In this document: positions 33,566 through 46,765 of the stretch, one piece after another | Layout: each line of letters opens with the position of its first letter | Numbering within the stretch: position 1 is the first letter of the stretch | NCBI GenBank assembly: GCA_001725355.1 | Contig: MEGD01000017.1 | Location: 4,666 to 68,665, forward strand | Direction: 5' to 3' | Length of the DNA stretch: 64,000 nucleotides | Origin: Novosphingobium sp. SCN 66-18 | GTDB taxonomy: Bacteria > Pseudomonadota > Alphaproteobacteria > Sphingomonadales > Sphingomonadaceae | Made by a program: the position numbers and the translations under genes | Notes under the pieces: model-generated | Databases searched by the model: none | Told to the model about the DNA's origin: nothing | Seen by the model: only the letters and a program-made list of their open reading frames with translations

Positions 33566-34360
33566 ATGTCCAAAACACTGTCGCTGGCGCTGTACGGCGC
33601 GCTCGTCACGCTCGCGCCCATCGCCGCAGAGGCCGCCGCCCCGCCCGGACCGGTGATCCCCGGTGGCTGGGCAAAGGCCGGCGTCAACGATCCGCAAGTG
33701 CGTCAGGCCGCCGAATTCGCCGCATCGCAATTGCCGGGCGGCGGCGCGGTCAGGAGCGTCGATTCGGCCAGCCAGCAAGTCGTCGCGGGCATGAACTACC
33801 GCATCGAGCTGACACTCGCCGATGGCAGCCGCTGGGCGGTGACGGTCTATCGCATGCTGTCGGGCCAGATGCGACTGAGCGAATCGGCGCGGCTGGCCTC
33901 CTCCCCGCCACAGGCAGCGGGTAGCCTGCGCCTTTCGCGGAACGGGTTGCAGGTGCGCCGCACTGGCGCCGCGTCCGTCGCCATCGCCTTCGGCGCATCC
34001 CGTGCGCAAGTCCTGGACGCGCTGCGCTTCCGTCCCGCACCACAGACCGGCACCAACCGCGAATGCAGCGCGGGGCCGATCGATTTCCTGCAATGGCAGG
34101 ACGGCGTGAGCCTGCTGTTCCAGCACGACCGGTTCGGCGGCTGGTCACTCAGCGGGCAAGATAGCAGGATCGGCACGACAGACGGCATCCGCATCGGCAC
34201 GACTCTGGCGGAACTGCGCAAGAAGCGCGGCTTCCGGCTTCAACGCTCCACGCTGGGCCACGAATTCACCGTGGGCGCGATCAGCGGCATCGTCAGCGGC
34301 ACCTCCGCCCGCGCGCGCGTGACCGATCTGTGGGCGGGCCTGTCCTGCACCTTCCGCTGA
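33566..34360 (+). CDS. Secreted protein with cystatin-like N-terminal domain
   Basis: Exported 264-residue protein. A signal peptide (LSLALYGALVTLAPIAAEA) precedes PGGWAKAGVNDPQVRQAAEFA and QQVVAGMNYRIELTLADGSRW, the order and the QxVxG motif of cystatins, which block papain-like cysteine proteases. The C-terminal half (from about 125) is a separate domain with two cysteines (NRECSAGP and LSCTFR) that may form a disulfide; I do not recognise it. GGGAGGGAGCC precedes ATG 33566. It ends before a hairpin shared with gltD. Whether it inhibits any protease is unknown. Confidence 0.65.
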   Translation: MSKTLSLALYGALVTLAPIAAEAAAPPGPVIPGGWAKAGVNDPQVRQAAEFAASQLPGGGAVRSVDSASQQVVAGMNYRIELTLADGSRWAVTVYRMLSGQMRLSESARLASSPPQAAGSLRLSRNGLQVRRTGAASVAIAFGASRAQVLDALRFRPAPQTGTNRECSAGPIDFLQWQDGVSLLFQHDRFGGWSLSGQDSRIGTTDGIRIGTTLAELRKKRGFRLQRSTLGHEFTVGAISGIVSGTSARARVTDLWAGLSCTFR

Positions 34361-34378
34361 TCCCAAGCCGAAACGGGA

Positions 34379-34404
34379 AAGGGCGCCCCGCACGGAGCGC
34401 CCTT
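34379..34404. terminator. Hairpin between convergent cystatin-like gene and gltD
   Basis: AAGGGCGC (34379-34386) pairs with GCGCCCTT (34397-34404) around a 10-base loop, with pyrimidines following on the plus strand. It could terminate the plus-strand gene and, less well, the gltBD transcript. Confidence 0.45.
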
Positions 34405-34433
34405 CCTGTCTTGTCGCGGAAAATTCCGCCTGA

Positions 34434-35867
34434 TCAGCGCGGCAGTTCGGAAACGCCCATCAGCGCTTCGTCCACCGAACGCGCGCACTGGCGGCCTTCG
34501 CGGATCGCCCAGACGACCAGGCTCTGCCCGCGCCGCATGTCGCCGCAGGCGAACACGTTCTCGACGCTGGTCTTGTAGTCCACCACGTTGCCCTTGACGT
34601 TGCCGCGCGCGTCCAGCTCGACGCCGGCCTGTTCGAGCAGCCCCTGCTTGCGCGGGCCAAGGAAGCCCATCGCCAGCAGGATCAGATCCGCCTTCAGCGT
34701 GAATTCGCTGCCCGGCACTTCCTGCATCTTGCCGTTGACCCATTCGACGCGGACGCATTCCAGCCCGGTCACGTCGTTTTCGCCCACGGCCCGCTTGGTC
34801 AGCACCGCGAATTCGCGCTCGCAGCCTTCCTCGTGGCTGGAAGATGTGCGCAGCTTGAGCGGCCAGTTGGGCCAGCTCAGCGCCTTTTCTTCCTTTTCCG
34901 GCGGCCGGGGCATGATTTCCAGCTGCGTGACCGAGAGCGCGCCCTGGCGGTTCGACGTGCCGACGCAGTCCGAACCGGTATCGCCGCCGCCGATCACCAC
35001 CACGTGCTTGCCGGTGGCCAGCAGCGAGCCGCGCGGCGCGGCGCGAATTTCATCGTCGCCCGCATTGCGCTTGTTCTGCTGGGTCAGGAACTCCATGGCG
35101 AAGCGCACACCGGGCAGCTCGAAGCCCGGAATGTCGAGCGGACGCGGGTCTTCCGCGCCGCCCGCCATCACGATGGCGTCGAAGTTTTCCTTCAGCGAGG
35201 CGACCGACACGGTCACGCCCACTTCGACCGAGGTGCGGAACTGGACGCCTTCGGCCTCCATCTGCACCATGCGGCGATTGATGACGTGCTTTTCCAGCTT
35301 GAAGTCGGGAATGCCATAGCGAAGCAACCCGCCGACGCGGTCCGACTTCTCGAACACCGTCACCGAATGGCCGGCGCGGGCCAGTTGCTGCGCGCAGGCG
35401 AGGCCAGCCGGGCCGGAACCGACGACCGCGACCGACTTGCCCGTCTTCTTCGCGGGCACCTGCGGTTCGATCCAGCCTTCCTTCCAGCCCTTGTCGACGA
35501 TCGCGCATTCGATCGACTTGATCGTCACCGGCTGGTCCACGATGTTCAGCGTGCACGCCGCCTCGCACGGGGCGGGGCAGATGCGGCCGGTGAACTCCGG
35601 GAAGTTGTTGGTCGAATGGAGATTGTCCAGCGCCTCGCGCCAGTCGTTCTCATAGACCAGGTGGTTCCAGTCCGGGATCTGGTTGTTCACCGGACAGCCG
35701 TTGTGGCAGTACGGGATGCCGCAGTTCATGCAACGCGAAGCCTGCATCTGCAGCCCCGCCGCATCGTGCGGGATCACGAATTCGCGATAGTGCTTCAGCC
35801 GTTCCGCGGGGGAATCGTAGGTACGGTCCTTGCGGTCGACCTCGAGAAAGCCGGTTGCCTTGCCCAT
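34434..35867 (-). CDS. gltD: Glutamate synthase (NADPH) small subunit
   Basis: Passes electrons from NADPH via FAD and iron-sulfur centres to the large subunit. The 477 residues start with [18 protein letters not shown], then Cys clusters [17 protein letters not shown] and [11 protein letters not shown] for the Fe-S centres, the FAD loop [18 protein letters not shown] near 150 and the NADPH loop [13 protein letters not shown] near 293. ATG 35867 is the family start; the open frame upstream is not translated. It lies 22 bp after gltB on the same strand, the standard gltBD operon. Confidence 0.97.
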   Translation of the reverse strand: MGKATGFLEVDRKDRTYDSPAERLKHYREFVIPHDAAGLQMQASRCMNCGIPYCHNGCPVNNQIPDWNHLVYENDWREALDNLHSTNNFPEFTGRICPAPCEAACTLNIVDQPVTIKSIECAIVDKGWKEGWIEPQVPAKKTGKSVAVVGSGPAGLACAQQLARAGHSVTVFEKSDRVGGLLRYGIPDFKLEKHVINRRMVQMEAEGVQFRTSVEVGVTVSVASLKENFDAIVMAGGAEDPRPLDIPGFELPGVRFAMEFLTQQNKRNAGDDEIRAAPRGSLLATGKHVVVIGGGDTGSDCVGTSNRQGALSVTQLEIMPRPPEKEEKALSWPNWPLKLRTSSSHEEGCEREFAVLTKRAVGENDVTGLECVRVEWVNGKMQEVPGSEFTLKADLILLAMGFLGPRKQGLLEQAGVELDARGNVKGNVVDYKTSVENVFACGDMRRGQSLVVWAIREGRQCARSVDEALMGVSELPR

Positions 35868-35889
35868 GATGTTTCCCTGATCCCTGTTC

Positions 35890-40530
<4,641 letters not shown>

Positions 40531-40639
40531 ATCGAAGGTCGTCCCTACATCCAGAATTGGAAATATCGCACGAATCGCGCCGCCCCCCTTGGCGACGAAA
40601 GTTGCGCGAATATCCCCCATGACTGCAGGAAAGTTATTT

Positions 40640-40692
40640 TGCAACCGCGAGCGTCATTTCCCGCGCCGATCCGCGCGGGAAATACGGTTGCA
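40640..40692 (-). promoter_or_regulatory. Large two-tier hairpin in the gltB leader
   Basis: Two perfectly paired levels: outer TGCAACCG (40640-40647) with CGGTTGCA (40685-40692), inner ATTTCCCGCGC (40656-40666) with GCGCGGGAAAT (40673-40683) around a six-base loop. It lies 110 bp before the gltB start. No T run follows on the minus strand, so it is less like a terminator than a regulatory RNA or protein site. Confidence 0.6.
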
Positions 40693-40754
40693 CCCTTCAA
40701 AACGGGCGGGATTCCGTCGAAAATAGCTACATTCAGGACCGATTTCGGACGCGG

Positions 40755-42176
40755 TTAGCCCTTGGCGGTCATTCTCTGGAGCGTGGCGAGGGCCGCGCGC
40801 AAGGCGCGGTCGGCCTCTTCGGGATCGCTGAACGCGGGAACGGCCCCGGCAGGCGGTGCGAAGGCCGGCGGCTCGGGTTCCATCACAGGCGATGGCATGG
40901 CCCGTCCACGGCTGGCCAACGGCGTATCGGGGCGGGCAAACGGCGGATCCACCGGCGCGTCGTCATGGCGGCGCGGCGCGGGGGATGGCATATCGACCAG
41001 CGAGGGATAGCGGTGTTCGGACAACGGCGCCTCGCCGGGCACGATCGCCAGGAAAGGCGGCGCATCCGCCTCCCCACCTGCTTCCACATCCTCCACGCCC
41101 TGTTCGGCCGCGTCTGCGGTGTGCGTGGCTGTACCATGAGGCGGCGCGGCGTCGATTTCCGCCTCGGCGCGGACATCCTGTTCCTGGTGTCGGGCCAGTT
41201 CCTCGCGCCGGACCGCTATCGCCATCGCCAGCCGCTCGATGAGCTGCACGAGACCCAGCGATTCCAGCGGGGCGGCCTCCATCGCCGGCGTATCCGCGCG
41301 TGCTTCCGCCGCATCGTTGAAAATCCCGGGCGCGGGCAACGTCGGATAGGGCTGCGCAAAGGGACGTTGCGTGTCGGAGGCCAGGGGCAGCCGTACATCA
41401 TCTCCGCCGGGCGGGGCCTCAAGCCCAGCCAGATCAAGGTCCGCATCGGCCGATGGCTCGTCCGCCAGCGCAGCGGGAAGCGCAAGCGTCGGCGGCGCAA
41501 ACGGCCCATCGTCGATCATCGGCACGGCAAAGCGCGCGGGAGCGCCAACTTCTTCCGCAAGCACCTCGTCTTGCCCGGCCGCTTCGTCCGAATCCGCCGC
41601 TTCGAGCGCCGTTCGGGACAAGGCCGCACCATCGACGGGCACCTCCGCGCCCCTATCTTCCGCGATCGCGGGCTGTTCAAGCTCGCCACCCGGCTCCGGG
41701 TCTTCGAGCGCCGGCACCGTCGCCAGTTCCTCGCTCAGCACCAGCGGCCGGCGCGGCGGGGCATCGGGGTGCGCGTCGCGCGCGCGGATTTTCACGGCAC
41801 GTTGGGATACCGCCACGGCGGGCGTCTCGGATTCCATCGCGTCGTCGCGATCGGGCATCGCCGGCGTGTCGCGCTTGGCCGCCTTGTCCCGGCGCAAGCG
41901 CGCGGCGATGACAAGGCCGATCAACCCGCCGACCACCGCCAGCGCGAAAGCCACCAGCACGCGGGCGGTGAAGCCCAGCGGCGGCGCGGCGGCCGGCAGG
42001 ACCTTGGGCAGTCCGCTCGCCACGACCAGGCTCGCCAGCATCCGGGGCGGCACGACGAAGCTCGTCAGCCCCAGCAAGGCGGCGAACCACACCATCATCA
42101 CCACCGGGAACAGGCGGTGCGCCGAAATCGATGCGGCCTGCTTGCGTTTCGCCTGCTTGCCCTGCGGAATGGTCAC
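40755..42176 (-). CDS. Membrane-anchored acidic low-complexity protein, unknown function
   Basis: No family recognised. The 473 residues start basic (KQAKRKQAA), cross the membrane twice (about residues 22-46 and 66-90: VVMMVWFAALLGLTSFVV; FTARVLVAFALAVVGGLIGLVIAARL), then continue as a 380-residue tail rich in Ala, Asp, Glu and Pro with few predicted structural elements. A helical basic/acidic patch (LGLVQLIERLAMAIAVRREELARHQEQ, split here for length) is near 315, and a last helix DPEEADRALRAALATLQRMTA ends it. Such a cytoplasmic disordered tail suggests scaffolding. It is upstream of gltB on the same strand with 224 bp between. Confidence 0.6.
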   Translation of the reverse strand: MTIPQGKQAKRKQAASISAHRLFPVVMMVWFAALLGLTSFVVPPRMLASLVVASGLPKVLPAAAPPLGFTARVLVAFALAVVGGLIGLVIAARLRRDKAAKRDTPAMPDRDDAMESETPAVAVSQRAVKIRARDAHPDAPPRRPLVLSEELATVPALEDPEPGGELEQPAIAEDRGAEVPVDGAALSRTALEAADSDEAAGQDEVLAEEVGAPARFAVPMIDDGPFAPPTLALPAALADEPSADADLDLAGLEAPPGGDDVRLPLASDTQRPFAQPYPTLPAPGIFNDAAEARADTPAMEAAPLESLGLVQLIERLAMAIAVRREELARHQEQDVRAEAEIDAAPPHGTATHTADAAEQGVEDVEAGGEADAPPFLAIVPGEAPLSEHRYPSLVDMPSPAPRRHDDAPVDPPFARPDTPLASRGRAMPSPVMEPEPPAFAPPAGAVPAFSDPEEADRALRAALATLQRMTAKG

Positions 42177-42218
42177 GTGCGTATCGATCCGTTCAAACCT
42201 GGCAAGTGCCCCACGCCG

Positions 42219-43466
42219 TCAGGCGGCGACACCCGCAATTGTACCTTTCCCGGCTATCACCTTTTGGTAAACAGCTTGATAACGACGAACATTGCCGGCC
42301 CAGTCGTGCTCGCGCTCGACGAACCGCCGCGCCACCGCGCGCCGTTCCGGCCAGGCGCTCCGGTCGCCCAACAGCGCGATCATTGCCTTCGCCAGCCCGG
42401 CGGGATCGTCGGCGGGAAACAGCGTGCCTGTCACCCCGTCCTCGATCAGTTCCCTGTGCCCGCCCACGTCGCTCGCGGCAACCAGCTTGCCCTGGGCCAT
42501 CGCTTCCAGCGGCTTGAGCGGCGTGACGAGGTCCGTCAAGCGCATGGCCTTGCGCGGATAGCACACGACGTCGGAAAGGGCGTAGTAGCGATCGACCTCG
42601 GCGTGCGGAACGCGGCCGACGAAGCGGATCGCGTCCGCCACCGGCGAAGCCTCCGCCTGCGCGCGCAGGGCATCGCCCGCCGGCCCACCGCCGACCAGCA
42701 GCAGCCTGGCTCCCGGCACCCCCGCCACGATCGCCGGCATCGCCGCGATCAGATCGTCCAGCCCTTCATAGGGATAGAAGCTGCCGAGAAAGCCGATCAC
42801 CGGCCCGTCGCCCAGCCCCAGCGCCTCGGCCAGCGCCGGATCGCGCGGCTGCGCCTCGCCGAACACGGTAAGATCGACGCCATTGGGCATGATCGACAGG
42901 CGATCGCGGGCCACGCCCCGCGCCGCCAGATCCTCCAGCAGGCCGCGGCAGATCGTCACCACCGCATCGGCGCCGGCAACCACGCGGTTCTCGAGCTGGC
43001 GGGTCAGCCAGTAGCGTGGCGAACCCTCCCGGCCGGTGCCATTGCCCACGGCCGCGTCTTCCCAGAACGCGCGGATTTCATAGACCACCGGAATGCCGAG
43101 CCGCCGCCCGGCGCGCACGGCGGCAAGGCCGCACAGCGCCGGCGAATGGGCATGCAACACGTCCGGCCGCCACGCGCGGGCCACCGCTTCGATCCGGCTG
43201 GCCAGAGCGACCACCTCGCGCCATTCGCGCACCCCCACGATGCCTTCGGCTTCCCCCGGCGTGCGATGGAATTCCAGCCCGTCGATCTGTTCGGGCGCGC
43301 CGTCGTCCGCCGCCAGCGGCCCATCGGGCAAGCGGTGACGCTGCCCGGTGATCGCGCGCACCTCGATCCCTTGCGCCTGCTGGGCCTTGAGGATCGCGCG
43401 CGTGCGGAAGGTATAGCCGCTGTGCAGCGGCAGGCTGTGGTCGAGAACGTGCAGAACGCGGGTCAT
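42219..43466 (-). CDS. Exosortase-A-system-associated glycosyltransferase (GT4)
   Basis: Retaining glycosyltransferase of the subfamily that accompanies exosortase A/PEP-CTERM polysaccharide systems. The start RVLHVLDHSLPLHSGYTFRT is diagnostic; DVLHAHSPALCGLAA, VTICRGLLEDLAARGV, IGFLGSFYPYEGLDDLIAA and PLKPLEAMAQGKLVAASDVGGHRE follow in 415 residues. CAGGAAT precedes ATG 43466. It diverges from the O-ligase gene at 43631, which belongs to the same system. No exosortase or PEP-CTERM protein was seen in this window, so the rest of the machinery lies elsewhere. Confidence 0.85.
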   Translation of the reverse strand: MTRVLHVLDHSLPLHSGYTFRTRAILKAQQAQGIEVRAITGQRHRLPDGPLAADDGAPEQIDGLEFHRTPGEAEGIVGVREWREVVALASRIEAVARAWRPDVLHAHSPALCGLAAVRAGRRLGIPVVYEIRAFWEDAAVGNGTGREGSPRYWLTRQLENRVVAGADAVVTICRGLLEDLAARGVARDRLSIMPNGVDLTVFGEAQPRDPALAEALGLGDGPVIGFLGSFYPYEGLDDLIAAMPAIVAGVPGARLLLVGGGPAGDALRAQAEASPVADAIRFVGRVPHAEVDRYYALSDVVCYPRKAMRLTDLVTPLKPLEAMAQGKLVAASDVGGHRELIEDGVTGTLFPADDPAGLAKAMIALLGDRSAWPERRAVARRFVEREHDWAGNVRRYQAVYQKVIAGKGTIAGVAA

Positions 43467-43630
43467 GCCCCATTCCTGCCACGCAAGCCTTAACGCGCCG
43501 TCAACCCCGTTCCGCTAAGCCCGCGGTCCCGGCCACGATCATCGCGCGGACATGACCCTGACGCCCTCCCCCCTGTCGCACTGCCGTTTGCCGCGCCTGC
43601 CCGGAGCGTTGCGCCGCCAGCGGGGCCACC

Positions 43631-45052
43631 GTGCTTAACCTGTTCCTCACCGCCTTCGTGCTGGCCTTCCTGGGCGCCGGGATGCGCCGGCCGTTCCTGC
43701 TGGTGCTGGCCTATACCTATATCGACATCGTCGCGCCGCAGAAGGTAACCTGGGGCTTCCTCGCCCATATCCCGATCTCGCTGATAGCGTTCGTCTGCGC
43801 GTTCGGTGCCTGGATGGTGGCCGAAAACAAGCAGGGCATCCGCTTCTCGTTCCGCCAGTTCCTGCTCCTGCTGCTGCTGGTCTATTGCGGGCTGACCACC
43901 CGCACCGCCGATTTCCCGGTGGAAGCGGCGGAAAAGTGGGGCTGGGTGTGGAAGGCACTGGTCTTCGCGATGTTCCTGCCGCTCACCCTGCGCACGCGCC
44001 TGCGCATCGAGGCGCTGGCATTGGTGATGGTCCTGTCCATCAGCGTGATCGTGATCGGCGGCGGGATCAAGACGCTGTCCTCCGGTGGCGGCTATGGCGA
44101 ACTGAAGCTGCTGGTGAACGATAACACCGGCCTTTACGAAGGCAGCACGCTGTCGATGGCAGCGGTTGCGATAATGCCGCTGATCTACTGGCTGGCGCGG
44201 TACGGCACGATCTTCAAACCGGGAAAGCTGGTCACGCTCTATGCCCTGGGGCTCGGCTTCGCCTGCCTGCTGATCCCGGTGGGCACGCAGACGCGCACCG
44301 GCCTGCTGTGCGTGCTGTTGCTGGGCGTGCTCGTGCTGCGCACTACCAAGCGGCGCTTCACCTATCTCGCGGCGGCGGGGGTACTGGCCGTGGTGGCGGT
44401 GCCATTCCTGCCCAAGAGCTATACCGATCGCATGAGCACGATCGAAAACCATCAATCGGATCAGTCCGCCTCCACCCGCGTGGCGGTGTGGAAATGGACG
44501 TGGGAATTCGCCAAGCACAACCCCTTCGGCGGTGGGTTCGAAGCCTATCGCCAGAACGAGGTGAGCTACAAGACCATCAACACCGACTATGCCGGCAAGA
44601 ACAACGCCGCGCTCGAAACCAACGATATCGTGGAAAAGGGCCGCGCCTATCATTCGGCCTATTTCGAGATGCTGGGCGAGCAGGGCTATCCCGGACTGGG
44701 CCTTTGGCTGACGCTGCACCTTCTGGGGCTGTGGCAGATGGAGCGGGTGCGCGCACGCTGGACCAAGCGGGGTGGCCCGCAGGAGGACCTGCCCGATGCG
44801 CAGTGGATCGGGCCTCTGGCCAATGCGCTGCAACAGGGGCAGTTGGTCTATATGGTCGGCGGCAGCTTCGTCGGCATCGCCTTCCAGCCCTTTATGTACA
44901 TGCTGATCGGGCTGCAGATCGGCCTGCGCGCCTATGCCATGCGGATCGACCCGAGCCGGGAGGCGTTCCGCCCGCTTCGGCCGGTTAACGCGCAGGCGCG
45001 CGCGGCGACACAGGCCGGTCCGGGGCAGCCCCCGCTGGCCGCCCCACGATGA
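43631..45052 (+). CDS. Putative O-glycosylation ligase, exosortase-A-associated
   Basis: Multi-pass membrane protein related to O-antigen ligase (Wzy_C) of the exosortase-A subfamily. In 473 residues at least ten hydrophobic segments are visible, beginning FLTAFVLAFLGAGMRRPFLL, with TQTRTGLL around 220 and the large periplasmic stretch ASTRVAVWKWTWEFAKHNPF plus GRAYHSAYFEMLGEQGYPGL near 340, where the ligase family keeps its functional His. The start is GTG 43631. Its stop overlaps the acyltransferase start as ATGA. It likely transfers or polymerises a lipid-linked glycan. Confidence 0.83.
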   Translation: MLNLFLTAFVLAFLGAGMRRPFLLVLAYTYIDIVAPQKVTWGFLAHIPISLIAFVCAFGAWMVAENKQGIRFSFRQFLLLLLLVYCGLTTRTADFPVEAAEKWGWVWKALVFAMFLPLTLRTRLRIEALALVMVLSISVIVIGGGIKTLSSGGGYGELKLLVNDNTGLYEGSTLSMAAVAIMPLIYWLARYGTIFKPGKLVTLYALGLGFACLLIPVGTQTRTGLLCVLLLGVLVLRTTKRRFTYLAAAGVLAVVAVPFLPKSYTDRMSTIENHQSDQSASTRVAVWKWTWEFAKHNPFGGGFEAYRQNEVSYKTINTDYAGKNNAALETNDIVEKGRAYHSAYFEMLGEQGYPGLGLWLTLHLLGLWQMERVRARWTKRGGPQEDLPDAQWIGPLANALQQGQLVYMVGGSFVGIAFQPFMYMLIGLQIGLRAYAMRIDPSREAFRPLRPVNAQARAATQAGPGQPPLAAPR

Positions 45053-46164
45053 GCGAGCCCAATATAAACACGCCGAGCGAACGCGGACCGCGCCATCTCG
45101 ACGCTCTGACCGGCCTGCGCGGGATAGCCGCGTGGCTGGTGGTCCTCTACCATATCCGCTTGTCGCTGGTGTCCATACTGCCCCCAGGCGTCATCGCGGT
45201 CCTGGCGCGCGGCTATCTGGCGGTGGATCTGTTCTTCGTCCTGTCCGGCTTCGTCATGTGGTACAATTATGCCGCTCCACTGGCGTCGGGCGGGCCCCGC
45301 GCCGCCGCCCGTTTCCTGTGGCGACGGATGGCGCGAATCTGGCCGTTGCACCTGCTGATACTCGGCGGCTTCGTGTTGTTCCGAGCGGCGCTGACCGTTT
45401 CCGGGCGCCCCGTGGAGGGGCTACCACTGGCCGAATTGCCGCTGCAGGTGCTGCTGATCCAGAACTGGGGCTTTACCCACGAACTGGCCTGGAACCACCC
45501 GGCCTGGTCGATCAGCACCGAATTCGCCGCCTATCTGGTGTTTCCCGCGATCGTCGCGGCGGGCCAGCCGATCATGGGCCGCGGTCGCCTGGCGATCGCG
45601 ATCGCGGCGTTGCTGCTGGCGGGAGAATATGCGCTGTTCACGCACCGGAGTCTGCGCACGCTGGGCGCGGATATCCCCACCATGGGGCTGTGGCGCTGCC
45701 TGGTCGGCTTCATGCTGGGCACGCTGGCCTGCGTGATCTGGCAAGCGGCACGATCACCGCGCGCCTGGCCCTGGGCGCTGTTCGCGGCGGGCTGGATCGC
45801 GCTGGGGAGCGTGGCCGGCTGGCCCGAAACCGCGATCGTCCCGCCCGCGATCGTCACTGCGATGCTGGCGCTGACTTATGCGAAGGGACCGCTGGCACGC
45901 TTTCTCTCCAGCCGCGCGGCGGTGTGGCTGGGAGAGGTAAGCTATTCCACCTACCTCGCGCACGCCTTTCTGTTCCTGGTGTTCAAGCTGCTGTTCGTTG
46001 ATGCCTCGCTGCAAATCGGCTGGGCGGGACTGGCGGCCTATCTCTTGCTGCTGCTGATCGCGTCGTGGACGCTTTATCGCCTGATCGAAAAGCCAGCCCA
46101 GCGTTGGCTCAATGCGCGAACGCCGGGCTGGACCCGCCCCTTGCCTGCGTCCCCCGCAGAATAG
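45049..46164 (+). CDS. Acyltransferase family 3 membrane protein (OafA/YrhL type)
   Basis: Integral membrane acyltransferase that probably adds acetyl groups to an exported glycan. The 371 residues begin LDALTGLRGIAAWLVVLYHIRL, where the conserved Arg/His of the family reside, then LAVDLFFVLSGFVMWYNYA, and the FRRR-like RRMARIWPLHL; about ten membrane segments follow. ATG 45049 overlaps the preceding O-ligase stop (ATGA), so the two are coupled and the substrate is probably the same polymer. No SGNH extension is present. Confidence 0.88.
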   Translation: MSEPNINTPSERGPRHLDALTGLRGIAAWLVVLYHIRLSLVSILPPGVIAVLARGYLAVDLFFVLSGFVMWYNYAAPLASGGPRAAARFLWRRMARIWPLHLLILGGFVLFRAALTVSGRPVEGLPLAELPLQVLLIQNWGFTHELAWNHPAWSISTEFAAYLVFPAIVAAGQPIMGRGRLAIAIAALLLAGEYALFTHRSLRTLGADIPTMGLWRCLVGFMLGTLACVIWQAARSPRAWPWALFAAGWIALGSVAGWPETAIVPPAIVTAMLALTYAKGPLARFLSSRAAVWLGEVSYSTYLAHAFLFLVFKLLFVDASLQIGWAGLAAYLLLLLIASWTLYRLIEKPAQRWLNARTPGWTRPLPASPAE

Positions 46165-46193
46165 CCCGTCCGTCCCGACCGGATTGCGCCCGG

Positions 46194-46207
46194 TTGCACC
46201 TTTGCAA
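46194..46207. promoter_or_regulatory. TTGCA-N4-TGCAA palindrome upstream of the MaoC gene
   Basis: Perfect five-base arms flank CCTT, 45 bp before the MaoC start. It resembles the TGC-rich sites before phaB and phaZ but with wider spacing, so assignment to the same regulator is weaker. Confidence 0.3.
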
Positions 46208-46251
46208 GGGTCCGTCCATGATGGCGGAACAAAAGAATGGAGAGCAACGGT

Positions 46252-46713
46252 ATGGCGAGGATCATTCCCGCGACAGAAATCAAGGCGCTGGCAGGCACGA
46301 TCGTGGGCACATCGGAATGGGTCGAGGTCAGCCAGGAACGAATCAACCAGTTCGCCGAAGCGACCGGTGACTTCCAGTTCATCCACGTCGACGAGGAAAA
46401 GGCCAAGCTGACGCCGTTCGGCGGCACGATCGCGCACGGCTTCCTCACGCTCTCGCTGATCCCGCTGCTGACGCAGCTCAGCGATTGTCCGCGCCCCGAT
46501 GGCATCAAGATGGGCGTGAACTATGGCGGCAACCGCACCCGTTTCCTCGCCCCGGTCCGTTCGGGCAAGCGCATACGCGGCGTGTTCAAGCTGCTGGAGA
46601 TCGAGGAAAAGCGCCCCGGCCAGTGGCAGCAGACCATGGAGATCACGGTGGAGATCGAAGGCGAGCCGAAGCCCGCCCTGATCTGCGAGTGGCTGACCCA
46701 GTTCTTCGTCTGA
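46252..46713 (+). CDS. MaoC family (R)-specific enoyl-CoA hydratase-like protein
   Basis: Hot-dog-fold dehydratase of 153 residues. ATGDFQFIHVDEEKA holds the Asp/His hydratase pair and TIAHGFLTLSLIPLL the following helix, as in the NodN-type MaoC branch. Enzymes of this kind hydrate trans-2-enoyl-CoA to (R)-3-hydroxyacyl-CoA, which can feed PHA synthesis (PhaJ role). ATG 46252 with GGAGA 10 bases before is preferred to the in-frame ATG 46237. It converges on the PHA depolymerase gene 52 bp away. The PHA link is an inference from position. Confidence 0.82.
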   Translation: MARIIPATEIKALAGTIVGTSEWVEVSQERINQFAEATGDFQFIHVDEEKAKLTPFGGTIAHGFLTLSLIPLLTQLSDCPRPDGIKMGVNYGGNRTRFLAPVRSGKRIRGVFKLLEIEEKRPGQWQQTMEITVEIEGEPKPALICEWLTQFFV

Positions 46714-46730
46714 GAAGCGGCGTTTCGGGA

Positions 46731-46758
46731 CGGTGCGGGAAGGCTTCTTTCCGCACCG
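46731..46758. terminator. Hairpin between convergent MaoC and phaZ genes
   Basis: CGGTGCGG (46731-46738) pairs with CCGCACCG (46751-46758) around a 12-base loop that contains TTCTTT. No proper T tract follows on either strand, so it may be a weak bidirectional terminator. Confidence 0.35.
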
Positions 46759-46765
46759 CCTGCCT

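Noticed and set aside
43552-43638. 28-codon reading frame overlapping the O-ligase start
   Set aside because: It could be a coupling leader, but there is no ribosome site and nothing beyond position to support it.
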